Shown here: positions 42,661 to 50,380 of the stretch, in pieces
Layout of the letters: the number at the start of each line of letters is the position of its first letter
Position numbering within the stretch: position 1 is the first letter of the stretch
From: Streptosporangium carneum
GTDB taxonomy: Bacteria; Actinomycetota; Actinomycetes; Streptosporangiales; Streptosporangiaceae
DNA: 64,000 nt
Assembly (NCBI RefSeq): GCF_027922005.1
Contig: NZ_BSEV01000030.1
Location: forward strand, 44,933 to 108,932
Direction: 5' to 3'
Position numbers and translations under genes: made by a program
Notes under the pieces: model-generated
The model's input: only the letters and a program-made list of their open reading frames with translations
Databases searched by the model: none
Told to the model about the DNA's origin: nothing

Positions 42661-42696
42661 TCCCCCGGGGGCGGTGTGATCCGTAAGATCTGTGCA

Positions 42697-43128
42697 ATGA
42701 CGACATCTGCCCGTCCCCCGCTCGCCGAGGCCCTGGACCTGCTCCCCCACCCCGAGGGGGGCTGGTACCGGGAGACCTGGAGGACCTCCGTCGACCTCGC
42801 CCCACCCGGGTACGGCGGGCCGAGGTCGACGGCCACCGGGATCTACTTCCTGCTGGAACCCGGACAGGAGTCGCGCCCGCACGTGGTCCGTTCGGACGAG
42901 GTGTGGCTCTGGCACAGGGGCGGTCCGCTGACCCTGCTCCTCGGCGGGCACGAGGGCCAGCCGTCCAGCACGGTGACTCTCGGCCCGCTGGTCGAGCGGG
43001 GGCAGGTCCCGCAGGCGCTGGTGCCCGCGGGAACCTGGCAGGCCGCCCGCCCCGCGGGGGACGAGGGCGTGCTGGTGAGCTGCGTCGTCTCCCCCGGCTT
43101 CGACTTCGCCGACTTCCGCATGGTCTGA
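42697..43128 (+). CDS. Cupin domain protein (DUF985 family)
   Basis: A 143-residue single-domain cupin. LPHPEGGWYRETWRT and GIYFLLEPGQESRPHVVRSD, with EVWLWHRGGPLTLLL, are hallmarks of this family, whose members are sometimes called RmlC-like cupins; the metal/ligand-binding His and Glu are in this block. No substrate is assigned. Start ATG at 42697, 36 bp behind the permease stop, so it may be transcribed with the importer. ATG rather than the upstream ATA/TTG codons was chosen because MTTSARPPLAEALDLLPHP fits the family. Confidence 0.85.
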   Translation: MTTSARPPLAEALDLLPHPEGGWYRETWRTSVDLAPPGYGGPRSTATGIYFLLEPGQESRPHVVRSDEVWLWHRGGPLTLLLGGHEGQPSSTVTLGPLVERGQVPQALVPAGTWQAARPAGDEGVLVSCVVSPGFDFADFRMV

Positions 43129-43268
43129 GTCCCGCCCGCGCGTGCCGGCCCCGCGCCCCGGGCCGGGTCACCCGGCCCGTCCCGCGTTCGCGGGATCCGG
43201 TCGTCTTGGTGTGACTGCTCCCCCCTTCACGGGAACAATGCGGTCACAACCATATGAGGAGGTCAACG

Positions 43269-44813
43269 GTGACCGATGAGATCGTCTCTGTCATCGGAGG
43301 GAAGCAGGCGCGCAACGGCACGGCCGGGGACGCCTACGACTCGGTCAACCCGGCCCGCCTGGACGAGGTGGTCGCCCGGGTCAGGCTGGCGGACGCGGAG
43401 ACGTTCTCGTCCGCCTGCCGTACGGCGGCCGCGGCGCAGGCCGAGTGGGCACGGGTGCCCGCGCCCGTCAGGGGACGGGTGATCGCCTCGGCCGGACGGC
43501 TCGTCGAGGCCAACGCCGAGCCGCTGGCCCGCCTGGTCACCCGGGAGATCGGCAAGCCGTACGCCGAGGCGCTGGGAGAGGTCAGGGAGATCGTCGACAC
43601 GTGCGACTTCTTCCTCGGCGAGGGGCGACGGCTCTACGGCCAGACGGTCCCCTCCGAGATGCCGGACAAGAACCTGTTCACCTTCAGGGTCCCGGTCGGG
43701 GTGGCCGCGGTCGTGACGGCGGGCAACTTCCCGGTCGCGGTGCCGTCGTGGTACCTCGTGCCCGCCCTGCTGTCGGGCAACGCGGTCGTGTGGAAGCCCG
43801 CCGAGTACGCCGCGGCCTCCGCGCACGCGCTCTACCGGCTGTTCGCGGCGGCCGGCCTGCCGGACGGCGTGCTGAACCTGGTCCTCGCCGACGGCCCGAC
43901 GGCCTACGAGGGCCTGGAGACGGCGCTGGGCGAGGGCACGGTGCACAAGGTGGGCTTCACCGGCTCGACCGAGGTGGGCCGGAGGATCGGCGAGCTGTGC
44001 GGGCGGCATCTGCAGTCGCCCTGCCTCGAACTCGGCGGCAAGAACCCGATGGTGGTCATGCCGGACGCCGACCTGGACCTGGCGGTCGAGGGGGCCCTGT
44101 TCGCCGGGTTCGGCACCGCGGGGCAGCGCTGCACCTCGCTCGGCACGGTGATCGCGCACGAGAGCGTCCACGACGAGTTCCTCGAGCGTTACGTGCGGGC
44201 CGTTGAGGAGGCGGCGATCGGCGACCCGTCGGGCGACGTGCTGTGCGGACCGCTGCTCGACCGCAGGTTCGCCGCCCGCTACGAGGAGTATCTCGGCTGG
44301 ATCCAGCCCCACCACACGGTCGTCTCTGGGCCGACGGGCAGGATCACCGGGGAGAACCCCCGCGGCGGCTTCACCGGGGAGGGCGGCCTCTACTACCACC
44401 CGGTGATCGTGGACGGCGTGCGCGCCGACGACCGCCTGTTCCTCGAGGAGACCTTCGGCCCGATCGTGGGAGTGACGGGCTTCTCGACCCTCGAGGAGGC
44501 GATCGGGCTGGCCAACCGGCCCGGCTACGGGCTGTCCTCCTCCATCTACACCACCGACCCGAAGGCCGCCTTCCGCTTCCGCGCGGGCATCGGCGCGGGC
44601 ATGGTCAGCGTCAACAACTCCACCTCGGGGGCGGAGGCCCACCTGCCCTTCGGCGGGAACGGCAAGTCCGGCAACGGCAGCCGTCAGTCGGGAGTGTGGG
44701 TGCTCGACCAGTTCACCCGCTGGCAGGCGATGAACTGGGACTACTCGGGCAGGTTGCAGAAGGCCCAGATGGACGTCGCCGAGATCGTCCCGGATCTGGA
44801 CTTCAGGCTCTGA
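43269..44813 (+). CDS. NAD(P)-dependent aldehyde dehydrogenase
   Basis: About 514 residues from GTG 43269, preceded by AGGAGG at 43257-43262. The ALDH fold is complete: cofactor-binding FTGSTEVGRRIG, general-base Glu in LELGGKNPM, catalytic Cys in GQRCTS, and FNEE-type loop LEETFGPIVGV. The N-terminal half shows NFPVAVPSWYLVPALLSGNA, typical of the family. It oxidises an aldehyde to an acid; the N-terminus SVIGGKQARNGTAGDAY is reminiscent of ALDHs for semialdehydes, but the substrate is unknown. It stands 140 bp behind the cupin gene, with its own ribosome site. Confidence 0.92.
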   Translation: MTDEIVSVIGGKQARNGTAGDAYDSVNPARLDEVVARVRLADAETFSSACRTAAAAQAEWARVPAPVRGRVIASAGRLVEANAEPLARLVTREIGKPYAEALGEVREIVDTCDFFLGEGRRLYGQTVPSEMPDKNLFTFRVPVGVAAVVTAGNFPVAVPSWYLVPALLSGNAVVWKPAEYAAASAHALYRLFAAAGLPDGVLNLVLADGPTAYEGLETALGEGTVHKVGFTGSTEVGRRIGELCGRHLQSPCLELGGKNPMVVMPDADLDLAVEGALFAGFGTAGQRCTSLGTVIAHESVHDEFLERYVRAVEEAAIGDPSGDVLCGPLLDRRFAARYEEYLGWIQPHHTVVSGPTGRITGENPRGGFTGEGGLYYHPVIVDGVRADDRLFLEETFGPIVGVTGFSTLEEAIGLANRPGYGLSSSIYTTDPKAAFRFRAGIGAGMVSVNNSTSGAEAHLPFGGNGKSGNGSRQSGVWVLDQFTRWQAMNWDYSGRLQKAQMDVAEIVPDLDFRL

Positions 44814-45134
44814 CTTTGCCCTGCGAGGAGGTTCTCCCCATCATGATCGCGGGATGCCTCCTCGTGAGGACGGGCGTGCGCCCCGGCGACCGGCGTGCCC
44901 CGCGGGGCGGGCCGGCTCCGGCGCCGATCTCCCGGGACCCGCGCTCCGCCCCGCGGCCGCCCGGCGTCACCGGCCCCGTCTCCCTGTGCGACGGCCCGCG
45001 CGAGGCCGTCACCCGCCTGGAGGGCCGTCAACCCTGCCGGGACACGTGAGGGACCGCGTGCTGCGGCGCGGTCCCTCACGGACTGTCGCGGGCACCCCGG
45101 TGAACGTCTCCGGCCGTGTCGCCGACGAGTGTCG
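44814..45134. other. Intergenic region with inverted repeats
   Basis: No gene is supported; short open frames here are Arg/Pro-rich. An inverted repeat CGAGGAGG (44824-44831) / CCTCCTCG (44857-44864) encloses an ATG and an AGGAGG-like sequence just behind the aldehyde dehydrogenase gene. A perfect terminator-like hairpin lies at 45045-45080. Confidence 0.5.
45045..45080. terminator. Hairpin between convergent genes
   Basis: CGTGAGGGACCGCG and CGCGGTCCCTCACG form 14 perfect pairs around TGCTGCGG; no T-tract. It separates the plus-strand aldehyde dehydrogenase from the minus-strand zinc-ribbon gene. Confidence 0.7.
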
Positions 45135-45614
45135 TCAGTGATGTGTCACGACGCGTTCGACGACCTCGAAACCGGTGAGGATCAGGAACGCGATCCCGAG
45201 CAGGGCGTACAGCAGGACCGGCCGTCTGCGACGGCCCGCCCCGCTCCGGACGCCGGGCGCCGCCTCGGCCCCGGCGGGCGGCTCCGCGGCCCGTCCGGCG
45301 TCACGGCCCGTCTCCGCGCCCGCCCCGGATCCCGCACCGGCCCCCAGCCGGGAGAGCGGTGGGGGCGCCGCGGTCGCCGCGGCCCTGCCCGCGCGGTTTC
45401 CCGGCGGGAAGGCCGTCACCCGGCTGTGCCCGCAGCCGGGACAGCTCACCCCCGCCCAGGGCGGCTGGACCGGCGTGCCCGCCCGCAGCCACACCACGAC
45501 GTCGTGACCGTGCCCGTCGGTCAGACGGCGGACGACGTATTCCTCCTGCCAGACGTGCCAGCAACGCAGGCACTCCATCGGCCAGGTCTCGCGAGTGCTG
45601 AACTCCTCGGTCAC
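45135..45614 (-). CDS. Small zinc-ribbon protein with one C-terminal membrane helix
   Basis: About 159 residues from the GTG at 45614; GTG at 45623 is an alternative, and a longer frame to 46586 is an antisense artefact of the methyltransferase. The N-terminal part has two cysteine pairs, ECLRCWHVWQEEY and VSCPGCGHSRV, a likely zinc ribbon, then an Ala/Gly/Pro-rich linker and a membrane helix VLLYALLGIAFLILTGFEVV ending ERVVTHH. A tail-anchored ribbon protein of this type is common in Streptosporangiaceae/Streptomyces but has no assigned role. It is divergent from the methyltransferase gene, with an A/T-rich promoter gap. Confidence 0.72.
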   Translation of the reverse strand: MTEEFSTRETWPMECLRCWHVWQEEYVVRRLTDGHGHDVVVWLRAGTPVQPPWAGVSCPGCGHSRVTAFPPGNRAGRAAATAAPPPLSRLGAGAGSGAGAETGRDAGRAAEPPAGAEAAPGVRSGAGRRRRPVLLYALLGIAFLILTGFEVVERVVTHH

Positions 45615-45800
45615 GAGGACCACCCCCACAGTGGAACCGGCGCCGGGAAACCGACGCGGACCCGAGTGTGAGCGCGCTTCGCCGTGACAGCAAGTGTCCA
45701 AGACATGCGAAATCCGTAATGACCATATTTTGAGACGTTTTCTCTTAATATATGAGACTGCTGCTACGGTTGACCCAGCACACCGAAGGAGTGACCGCCC
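45615..45800. promoter_or_regulatory. A/T-rich divergent promoter region
   Basis: 45690-45765 drops to about half A/T, unusual for this genome, with TTTTGAGACGTTTTCTCTTA and TATATGAGAC. GAGAC occurs twice, and TCTC and GAGA flank an A/T core. GAAGGAGTGACC precedes the methyltransferase ATG. This is the likely promoter area for both neighbouring genes; exact boxes are not assigned. Confidence 0.4.
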
Positions 45801-46610
45801 ATGTCGTCCAAGGACGCCGTCTACACCCACGGACACCACGAGTCCGTGCTGCGCTCCCACCGCTGGCGCACCGTGGAGAACTCCGCGGCCTACCTCCTGC
45901 CGCACCTGAGGCCGGGGATGTCGCTGCTGGACGTGGGATGCGGCCCCGGCACCATCACCGCCGAACTGGCCGCCAGGATCGCGCCCGGCGTGGCGACCGC
46001 GGTCGAGGTCACCGCCGAGGCCCTCACCCTGGCCAGGACCGAGGCGCAGCGGCGGGGGCAGTCCAACGTCGAGTTCTTCGTCGCCGACGTGCACGCCATG
46101 GAGTTCCCCGACGACACCTTCGACGTCGTCCACGCCCACCAGGTGCTGCAGCACGTCGGCGACCCCGTGCGGGCGTTGCGGGAGATGCGCCGGGTCTGCA
46201 GGCCCGGCGGGATCGTGGCCGTCCGCGACAGCGACTACTCCGCGTTCACCTGGTTCCCCGGGCTGCCCGAGCTGGACGAGTGGATGGACCTCTACCAGCG
46301 GGTGGCCAGGGCGAACGGCGGCGAGCCCGACGCGGGGCGGCGCCTGCTGTCGTGGGCGCACGAGGCCGGCTTCACCGACGTCACCCCCACCGCGTCCGCC
46401 TGGTGTTTCGCGACGCCGGAGGACCGGGCGTGGTGGGGCGGCATGTGGGCCGAACGGATCCTGAGATCCGACATGGCCGGCCAGGCCGTCGCCTCGGGCG
46501 CGGCGACGGAGGACGACCTGCGCCGCCTCTCCGACGGCTGGCGGACCTGGGCCGCCGACCGGGACGGCTGGCTGTCCATCCTGCACGGCGAACTGCTCTG
46601 CCGCGCCTGA
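45801..46610 (+). CDS. Class I SAM-dependent methyltransferase
   Basis: A 269-residue methyltransferase. The SAM site is LLDVGCGPGTITAELA (about 43-58); the acidic loop EVTAEAL, motif II FDVVHAHQVLQHVGDPVRAL and post-motif LREMRRVCRPGGIVAV place it in the UbiE/COQ5 group. Substrate unknown: an aromatic-rich C-terminal part (WCFATPEDRAWWGGMWAERI) forms the cap. GGAG lies 8 bases before the ATG. Single gene, divergent from the zinc-ribbon gene, convergent with the carboxypeptidase; two large palindromes follow the stop. Confidence 0.9.
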   Translation: MSSKDAVYTHGHHESVLRSHRWRTVENSAAYLLPHLRPGMSLLDVGCGPGTITAELAARIAPGVATAVEVTAEALTLARTEAQRRGQSNVEFFVADVHAMEFPDDTFDVVHAHQVLQHVGDPVRALREMRRVCRPGGIVAVRDSDYSAFTWFPGLPELDEWMDLYQRVARANGGEPDAGRRLLSWAHEAGFTDVTPTASAWCFATPEDRAWWGGMWAERILRSDMAGQAVASGAATEDDLRRLSDGWRTWAADRDGWLSILHGELLCRA

Positions 46611-46617
46611 GGTCCGC

Positions 46618-46643
46618 CCGTCCGGGACGGCCGTCCCGGACGG
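46618..46643. terminator. 26-bp perfect palindrome
   Basis: CCGTCCGGGACGG followed by its exact reverse complement CCGTCCCGGACGG. It lies 8 bp after the methyltransferase stop. Confidence 0.6.
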
Positions 46644-46655
46644 GGTCGGAGTCTG

Positions 46656-46687
46656 CCGGGCCAGGGCGGGGCCCCGCCCTGGCCCGG
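46656..46687. terminator. 32-bp perfect palindrome
   Basis: CCGGGCCAGGGCGGGG followed by CCCCGCCCTGGCCCGG, 16 perfect pairs with no loop. It lies just before the stop codon of the convergent carboxypeptidase gene, so both genes read into it. Confidence 0.6.
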
Positions 46688-46694
46688 TCCCCGC

Positions 46695-48521
46695 TCAGGA
46701 CTGCTGGGTGATCTTGACGTCGTCGATCCCGGCCTCGACCAGGGACGCGCCGGAGGCGTCGGCCGCCTCGATGAGGATCCGGACCGTCTGCCCGGCGAAG
46801 GCGGAGACGTCGACGCTCGCGGCGGCCCAGGCGCCGTCGCGGTTGACCGCCGCGCCGAGCTGCTGGAACACCTGGGTCGTGGTGGAGCCGACCACCTTGA
46901 CGCGCAGGAAGTCGGCGCTGGAGGCGTTGGAACCGTGGGCGAGATACCAGGAGAAACCCAGCCGCAGAGTGCCGGTCGAGGGCAGGGCGACGGGTGGGGA
47001 CTGGATGCTCGTGGTGCCGCCGTCGAGGTCGTGGTCACCCGGGCCCGCGCCCGCCAGACGCCCGGTGACCAGGTCGTTGACGCCGCTGACCGTGGTGCCG
47101 AGCTGCTTGGTCCCGCTGGAGGTCGTGGCCTCGGGGTCACCGCGCTCCCACTGGCCGAGGGTGGCGGTGTCGGCGCCGCCGGGGTTGACGGTCCAGCCGG
47201 TCGCCGTCTCGAAGGTGTCGGAGTAGACGGTCACCGGCGGATTGCCGGTGCCCGCGCAGTACTGGGCCTCCTTGCCGGTGATCCGGTAGACGCAGTCGGC
47301 GTACTCGAGGAAGCGGAGGACGGCCTCCCGGTTGCGGGTCGTCTGCGGGACGATCTGCTCGTCGGGCGGGTAGAAGCCCGGGGACGCGCTGGTCGGGTAC
47401 ATCTCGAAGGTGTAGCTGAAGATCTTGTACGCGCCCCACATCCAGTCGTCGATCGACCCGTCGGTGATGTAGAGGTCGCTGGCCTGCTCGGGGGTGTAGT
47501 TGTTCGTCGACGCCATGTTCCTGCCCAGCGCCGCGAAGGCGTCGTGGTCGTCCTGGGTCAGACCAGGGGCGGTGTCGTTGTTGGTGAAACCGTACGGCCA
47601 CAGGACCAGCTCGCTGTAGGTGTGCCAGTCGATGTTCGCCTTGATCTGCTGCACGCCGCCGACCACCCTGCCGCGCACCCAGTTGGCGACCGCCCTGACC
47701 TCGGGCGCCGACTCGGCGGACGGGCCGCGGTAGGTGTCGCTCGAGGTCGAGCCCGACGAGCCGCCGCAGCAGCCCCACTGGTAGCCCCAGTTTCGGTTCA
47801 TGTCGGTGCCCACGTAGGACGACCCGGCGTTCGGCTGCCGGTTCTTCCGCCATGACCGGTAGGAACCGCTCGCGATGTCGTACTCGCCGCCGTCGGGGTT
47901 GAGGTCCGGCATGATCCAGATCTCACGCGAGTTCACCAGGGAGGTGATCCTGCTGTCGGCGCCGTAGTTGTCGGTGAGCAGGTGGAGGATGTACAGCGCC
48001 ATCTCGACGGTCAGGTGCTCCCGGGCGTGCTGGTGGTGGGTGAACAGCACCTCCGGCTCGTTCTCGTCGACGCCGACGTTGTCGCTGATCTTGACGGCGA
48101 TCAGGTCGCGCCCCTCGTAGGAGGTGCCGTAGCTGCTCTTGCTCGCGATCGACGGGTGGGCGGCGACGATCCGGTTGATCTCCGCGGTCATCTCCGCGTA
48201 GTTGTGGTACCCGGAGTCCGCGGGCGGGAAGTCGAAGGGACGCGCCTCCCTGGAAAGGGACCCGGGGATCCTCGTGACCGTGTAGCCCAGCTTCTTGATC
48301 GCGGCGACCTCGGCCTCGCTCGCGGTGACCACGACAGAGGTGGAGTCGACCTGGTCGATCGCGGCGCCGGTCGCCGCGACCGCGCTCCGCTGTTGCGAGT
48401 TGCTCGGCCCCTGGACCCTGTACTGGCTGTTCGGCGGTGGTTCCGCGGACGCTCCCGCACCGGTGACGCCGAAACCCAACAGCGCCAGGATCGTGAGTAC
48501 CACGATCAGACGGCGTCTCAC
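46695..48521 (-). CDS. Secreted M14 zinc carboxypeptidase with C-terminal jelly-roll-like domain
   Basis: A 608-residue secreted enzyme. Signal peptide RRRLIVVLTILALLGFGVTG with cleavage near ASA-EP. After a propeptide-like segment, the M14 domain (about 100-410) has zinc ligands in HHQHAREHLTVE (His, Glu) and NIDWHTYSELVLWPYG (His), the substrate-binding TDMNRNWG, and catalytic Glu in YTFEMYP. The C-terminal 170 residues (SDTFETATGWTVNPGGADTA on) are a beta-sandwich domain common on secreted actinobacterial proteases. It removes C-terminal residues from peptides outside the cell. Stand-alone, ATG at 48521. The gene shows no abnormal features. Confidence 0.93.
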   Translation of the reverse strand: MRRRLIVVLTILALLGFGVTGAGASAEPPPNSQYRVQGPSNSQQRSAVAATGAAIDQVDSTSVVVTASEAEVAAIKKLGYTVTRIPGSLSREARPFDFPPADSGYHNYAEMTAEINRIVAAHPSIASKSSYGTSYEGRDLIAVKISDNVGVDENEPEVLFTHHQHAREHLTVEMALYILHLLTDNYGADSRITSLVNSREIWIMPDLNPDGGEYDIASGSYRSWRKNRQPNAGSSYVGTDMNRNWGYQWGCCGGSSGSTSSDTYRGPSAESAPEVRAVANWVRGRVVGGVQQIKANIDWHTYSELVLWPYGFTNNDTAPGLTQDDHDAFAALGRNMASTNNYTPEQASDLYITDGSIDDWMWGAYKIFSYTFEMYPTSASPGFYPPDEQIVPQTTRNREAVLRFLEYADCVYRITGKEAQYCAGTGNPPVTVYSDTFETATGWTVNPGGADTATLGQWERGDPEATTSSGTKQLGTTVSGVNDLVTGRLAGAGPGDHDLDGGTTSIQSPPVALPSTGTLRLGFSWYLAHGSNASSADFLRVKVVGSTTTQVFQQLGAAVNRDGAWAAASVDVSAFAGQTVRILIEAADASGASLVEAGIDDVKITQQS

Positions 48522-48662
48522 CTGTGTCCTCCTCAGGCGCGTTCTCGGGGGTTGTCACGCACCTGCACTGAGAGTCAGGCAAGGATGTCGATTCGCAAAG
48601 GCCCAAATTTCCAGGCGCGCGAGGACGCGCCTCGGACACAGGGGACGATCCAGCCCCGAGCG

Positions 48663-49070
48663 TCAGAAGTCGACTTCGAACCAGACGGTCCTGCGCCCGC
48701 TCCCGCCGTCGTCCCTGATGCCCCACCGGCTCGCGAGCAGGTCGACGAGGAACATCCCTCTCCCGTTCTCCGCCTGCGGGTCGTTCCTGACGTGCGGCGC
48801 CGACGCCCCGGACCCGGCGTCCGACACCTCGACCAGCACGGCCCCCGCGTCGACCGCCACGGTCATCGCGACCCTTCCGCCCTCACCGGAGGCGGAGTGG
48901 ACGACCGAGTTCGTCACCACCTCGCTCACCAGCAGGACGACGTCCTCCGACGCCGGATGTCCCTCGCCGAGGAACCTCCTGACCCGGCGTCTCGCCACGG
49001 AGACCGACTCGGGCACGCCCCGTAAGGTCACCGTTGACCGAGGTGGAAGGGTCCTTTGCACGACCGCCAT
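48663..49070 (-). CDS. RsbW-like ATP-binding anti-sigma/serine kinase family protein
   Basis: About 135 residues from the ATG at 49070 (MAVVQRTLPPRS); an upstream ATG at 49094 gives eight more. It has the GHKL ATPase boxes: N-box LLVSEVVTNSVVHSAS, G1 VEVSDAGSGA and G2 ENGRGMFLVDLLA. Short single-domain GHKL proteins of this kind are very numerous in actinomycetes and often lie next to XRE/DUF397 pairs, as here, where the XRE gene starts 148 bp away in the opposite direction. Possible anti-sigma or kinase roles are inferred from the family only. Confidence 0.88.
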   Translation of the reverse strand: MAVVQRTLPPRSTVTLRGVPESVSVARRRVRRFLGEGHPASEDVVLLVSEVVTNSVVHSASGEGGRVAMTVAVDAGAVLVEVSDAGSGASAPHVRNDPQAENGRGMFLVDLLASRWGIRDDGGSGRRTVWFEVDF

Positions 49071-49217
49071 GATTGGCCCCGCTCCCCGACACACATATTT
49101 CTATGCGCGTCGCGCTCTGAGATGGCACACTCACTCACGGTGAACTGTTCTATCAGGGACTTCAATAGCTCATATTGAGATTCCTCAGTTTCGTTGCCAT
49201 CGGACGGAGGTATGTGC

Positions 49218-50084
49218 ATGGCTCCCCGGCGCAGTCCAACGGCGCGGCATCGCCGTCTGATGGCGGAGCTGAGCCGCCTGAGAGAGGACAGCGGGCTGAC
49301 ACGGGTGCAGGTGGCTGAGCGGATCGGCTCCACCGACACCACTCTCTGGAGATACGAGACGGGTCTGACCCGTCCCAGGCCCTCCGACGTGTCGGTCCTC
49401 ACCGAGGTGTACGGCGTGACCGGGGAGGCTCGCGACTCCCTGATCCAGATGGCCAGGGAGGCCCGCCAGCGCGGCTGGTGGCACCGGCACCGGCAGGCGC
49501 TGAAACCTGGCTTCGACTCCTACATCGGGCTTGAGGCGGAGGCGTCGGTGGTGCGCACCTACGAGCCGCTGGTCGTTCCCGGCCTGATGCAGACCGAACC
49601 GTACGCACGTGCCGTCATCGAGGCGACCGCCATGACCCAGGCCCCCTCCGAGGTCGATGAGAAGGTCTCCGTGCGCATCTCGCGCCAGCAGTTGCTGCAC
49701 GGCCCCGGTGACCCGATCCAGCTCGTCGCGCTACTCGACGAGGCAGTACTCCGGCGTCAGATCGGCGGCCGCGCGGTGATGCGCGAGCAGCTGGAACACC
49801 TCGTCGATCTCGGCAAGCTGCCCAACGTGGAGATCCGGGTCATCCCCTTCTCCGCGGGAGCGCACGCCGCGATGGACGGCAAGTTCTGCCTTCTCAGCTT
49901 CCCCGAGCCGGAGGATCCCGATCTGGTCTACCTCGAGCAGGCCACGAGCGGGCTCATGCCGGAAGACCCGGAGGAGGTGCGCCGATACACCCTCATGTTC
50001 GGGAGCCTCTCGGCACTGGCTCTCGGCGCGGAGGCCTCGGCCACCTTCATCGCCCAGATGGCGAGGAGATGTTCCGCCCCATAG
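49218..50084 (+). CDS. XRE-family regulator with DUF5753 (WhiJ-like)
   Basis: A 288-residue protein from ATG 49218, with GGAGG placed 7 bases upstream (other starts at 49194 and 49212 have no proper spacing). The N-terminal helix-turn-helix is LSRLREDSGLTRVQVAERIG then STDTTLWRYETGL. The DUF5753 domain (from about residue 95) is recognised by YEPLVVPGLMQTEPYARAVI and by the MREQLEHLVDLGKLPNVEIR motif. WhiJ-type regulators work with a small DUF397 partner, coded 22 bp downstream, and influence development and antibiotic production in Streptomyces. This pair lacks an obvious dedicated target. Confidence 0.92.
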   Translation: MAPRRSPTARHRRLMAELSRLREDSGLTRVQVAERIGSTDTTLWRYETGLTRPRPSDVSVLTEVYGVTGEARDSLIQMAREARQRGWWHRHRQALKPGFDSYIGLEAEASVVRTYEPLVVPGLMQTEPYARAVIEATAMTQAPSEVDEKVSVRISRQQLLHGPGDPIQLVALLDEAVLRRQIGGRAVMREQLEHLVDLGKLPNVEIRVIPFSAGAHAAMDGKFCLLSFPEPEDPDLVYLEQATSGLMPEDPEEVRRYTLMFGSLSALALGAEASATFIAQMARRCSAP

Positions 50085-50106
50085 GAAGAGAGTACGAGGA
50101 CCATCG

Positions 50107-50337
50107 ATGGATCTGTCCAGCGTCGCATGGCGCAAGAGCAGCCACAGCACCAACGGAGGGGACTGCGTGGAGGTGGCGGTCGTGCCCGGTGACCCGGCTG
50201 TCGCCGCGCACAAGGCCGGAGTAGATGAGCTCTACCTCGTCCGCGACTCGAAGAACCCCGACGGTCCGGCGCTGGCGTTCACTCAGGGCGAGTGGGACGC
50301 CTTCGTCGGCGGTGTGAAGGACGGCGAGTTCGGCTGA
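50107..50337 (+). CDS. DUF397 small protein
   Basis: A 76-residue protein with the family features WRKSSHSTNGGDCVEVAVVP and RDSKNPDGPALAFTQGEWDA. It partners the XRE-DUF5753 regulator located 22 bp upstream, probably in the same transcript; such proteins are thought to antagonise or modulate their regulator. ATG at 50107; GAGGACC lies a few bases upstream. Confidence 0.95.
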   Translation: MDLSSVAWRKSSHSTNGGDCVEVAVVPGDPAVAAHKAGVDELYLVRDSKNPDGPALAFTQGEWDAFVGGVKDGEFG

Positions 50338-50380
50338 GCCGCCTTCCGGGGGAACCGGTCGCCCGGTTCCCCCGGAGCCC

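Noticed and set aside
44854..45141. Short Arg/Pro-rich plus-strand frames behind the aldehyde dehydrogenase
   Set aside because: Composition typical of random GC-rich sequence; one crosses the terminator hairpin.
45615..46586. N-terminal extension of the zinc-ribbon gene
   Set aside because: It runs antisense through the methyltransferase and across an A/T-rich promoter region.
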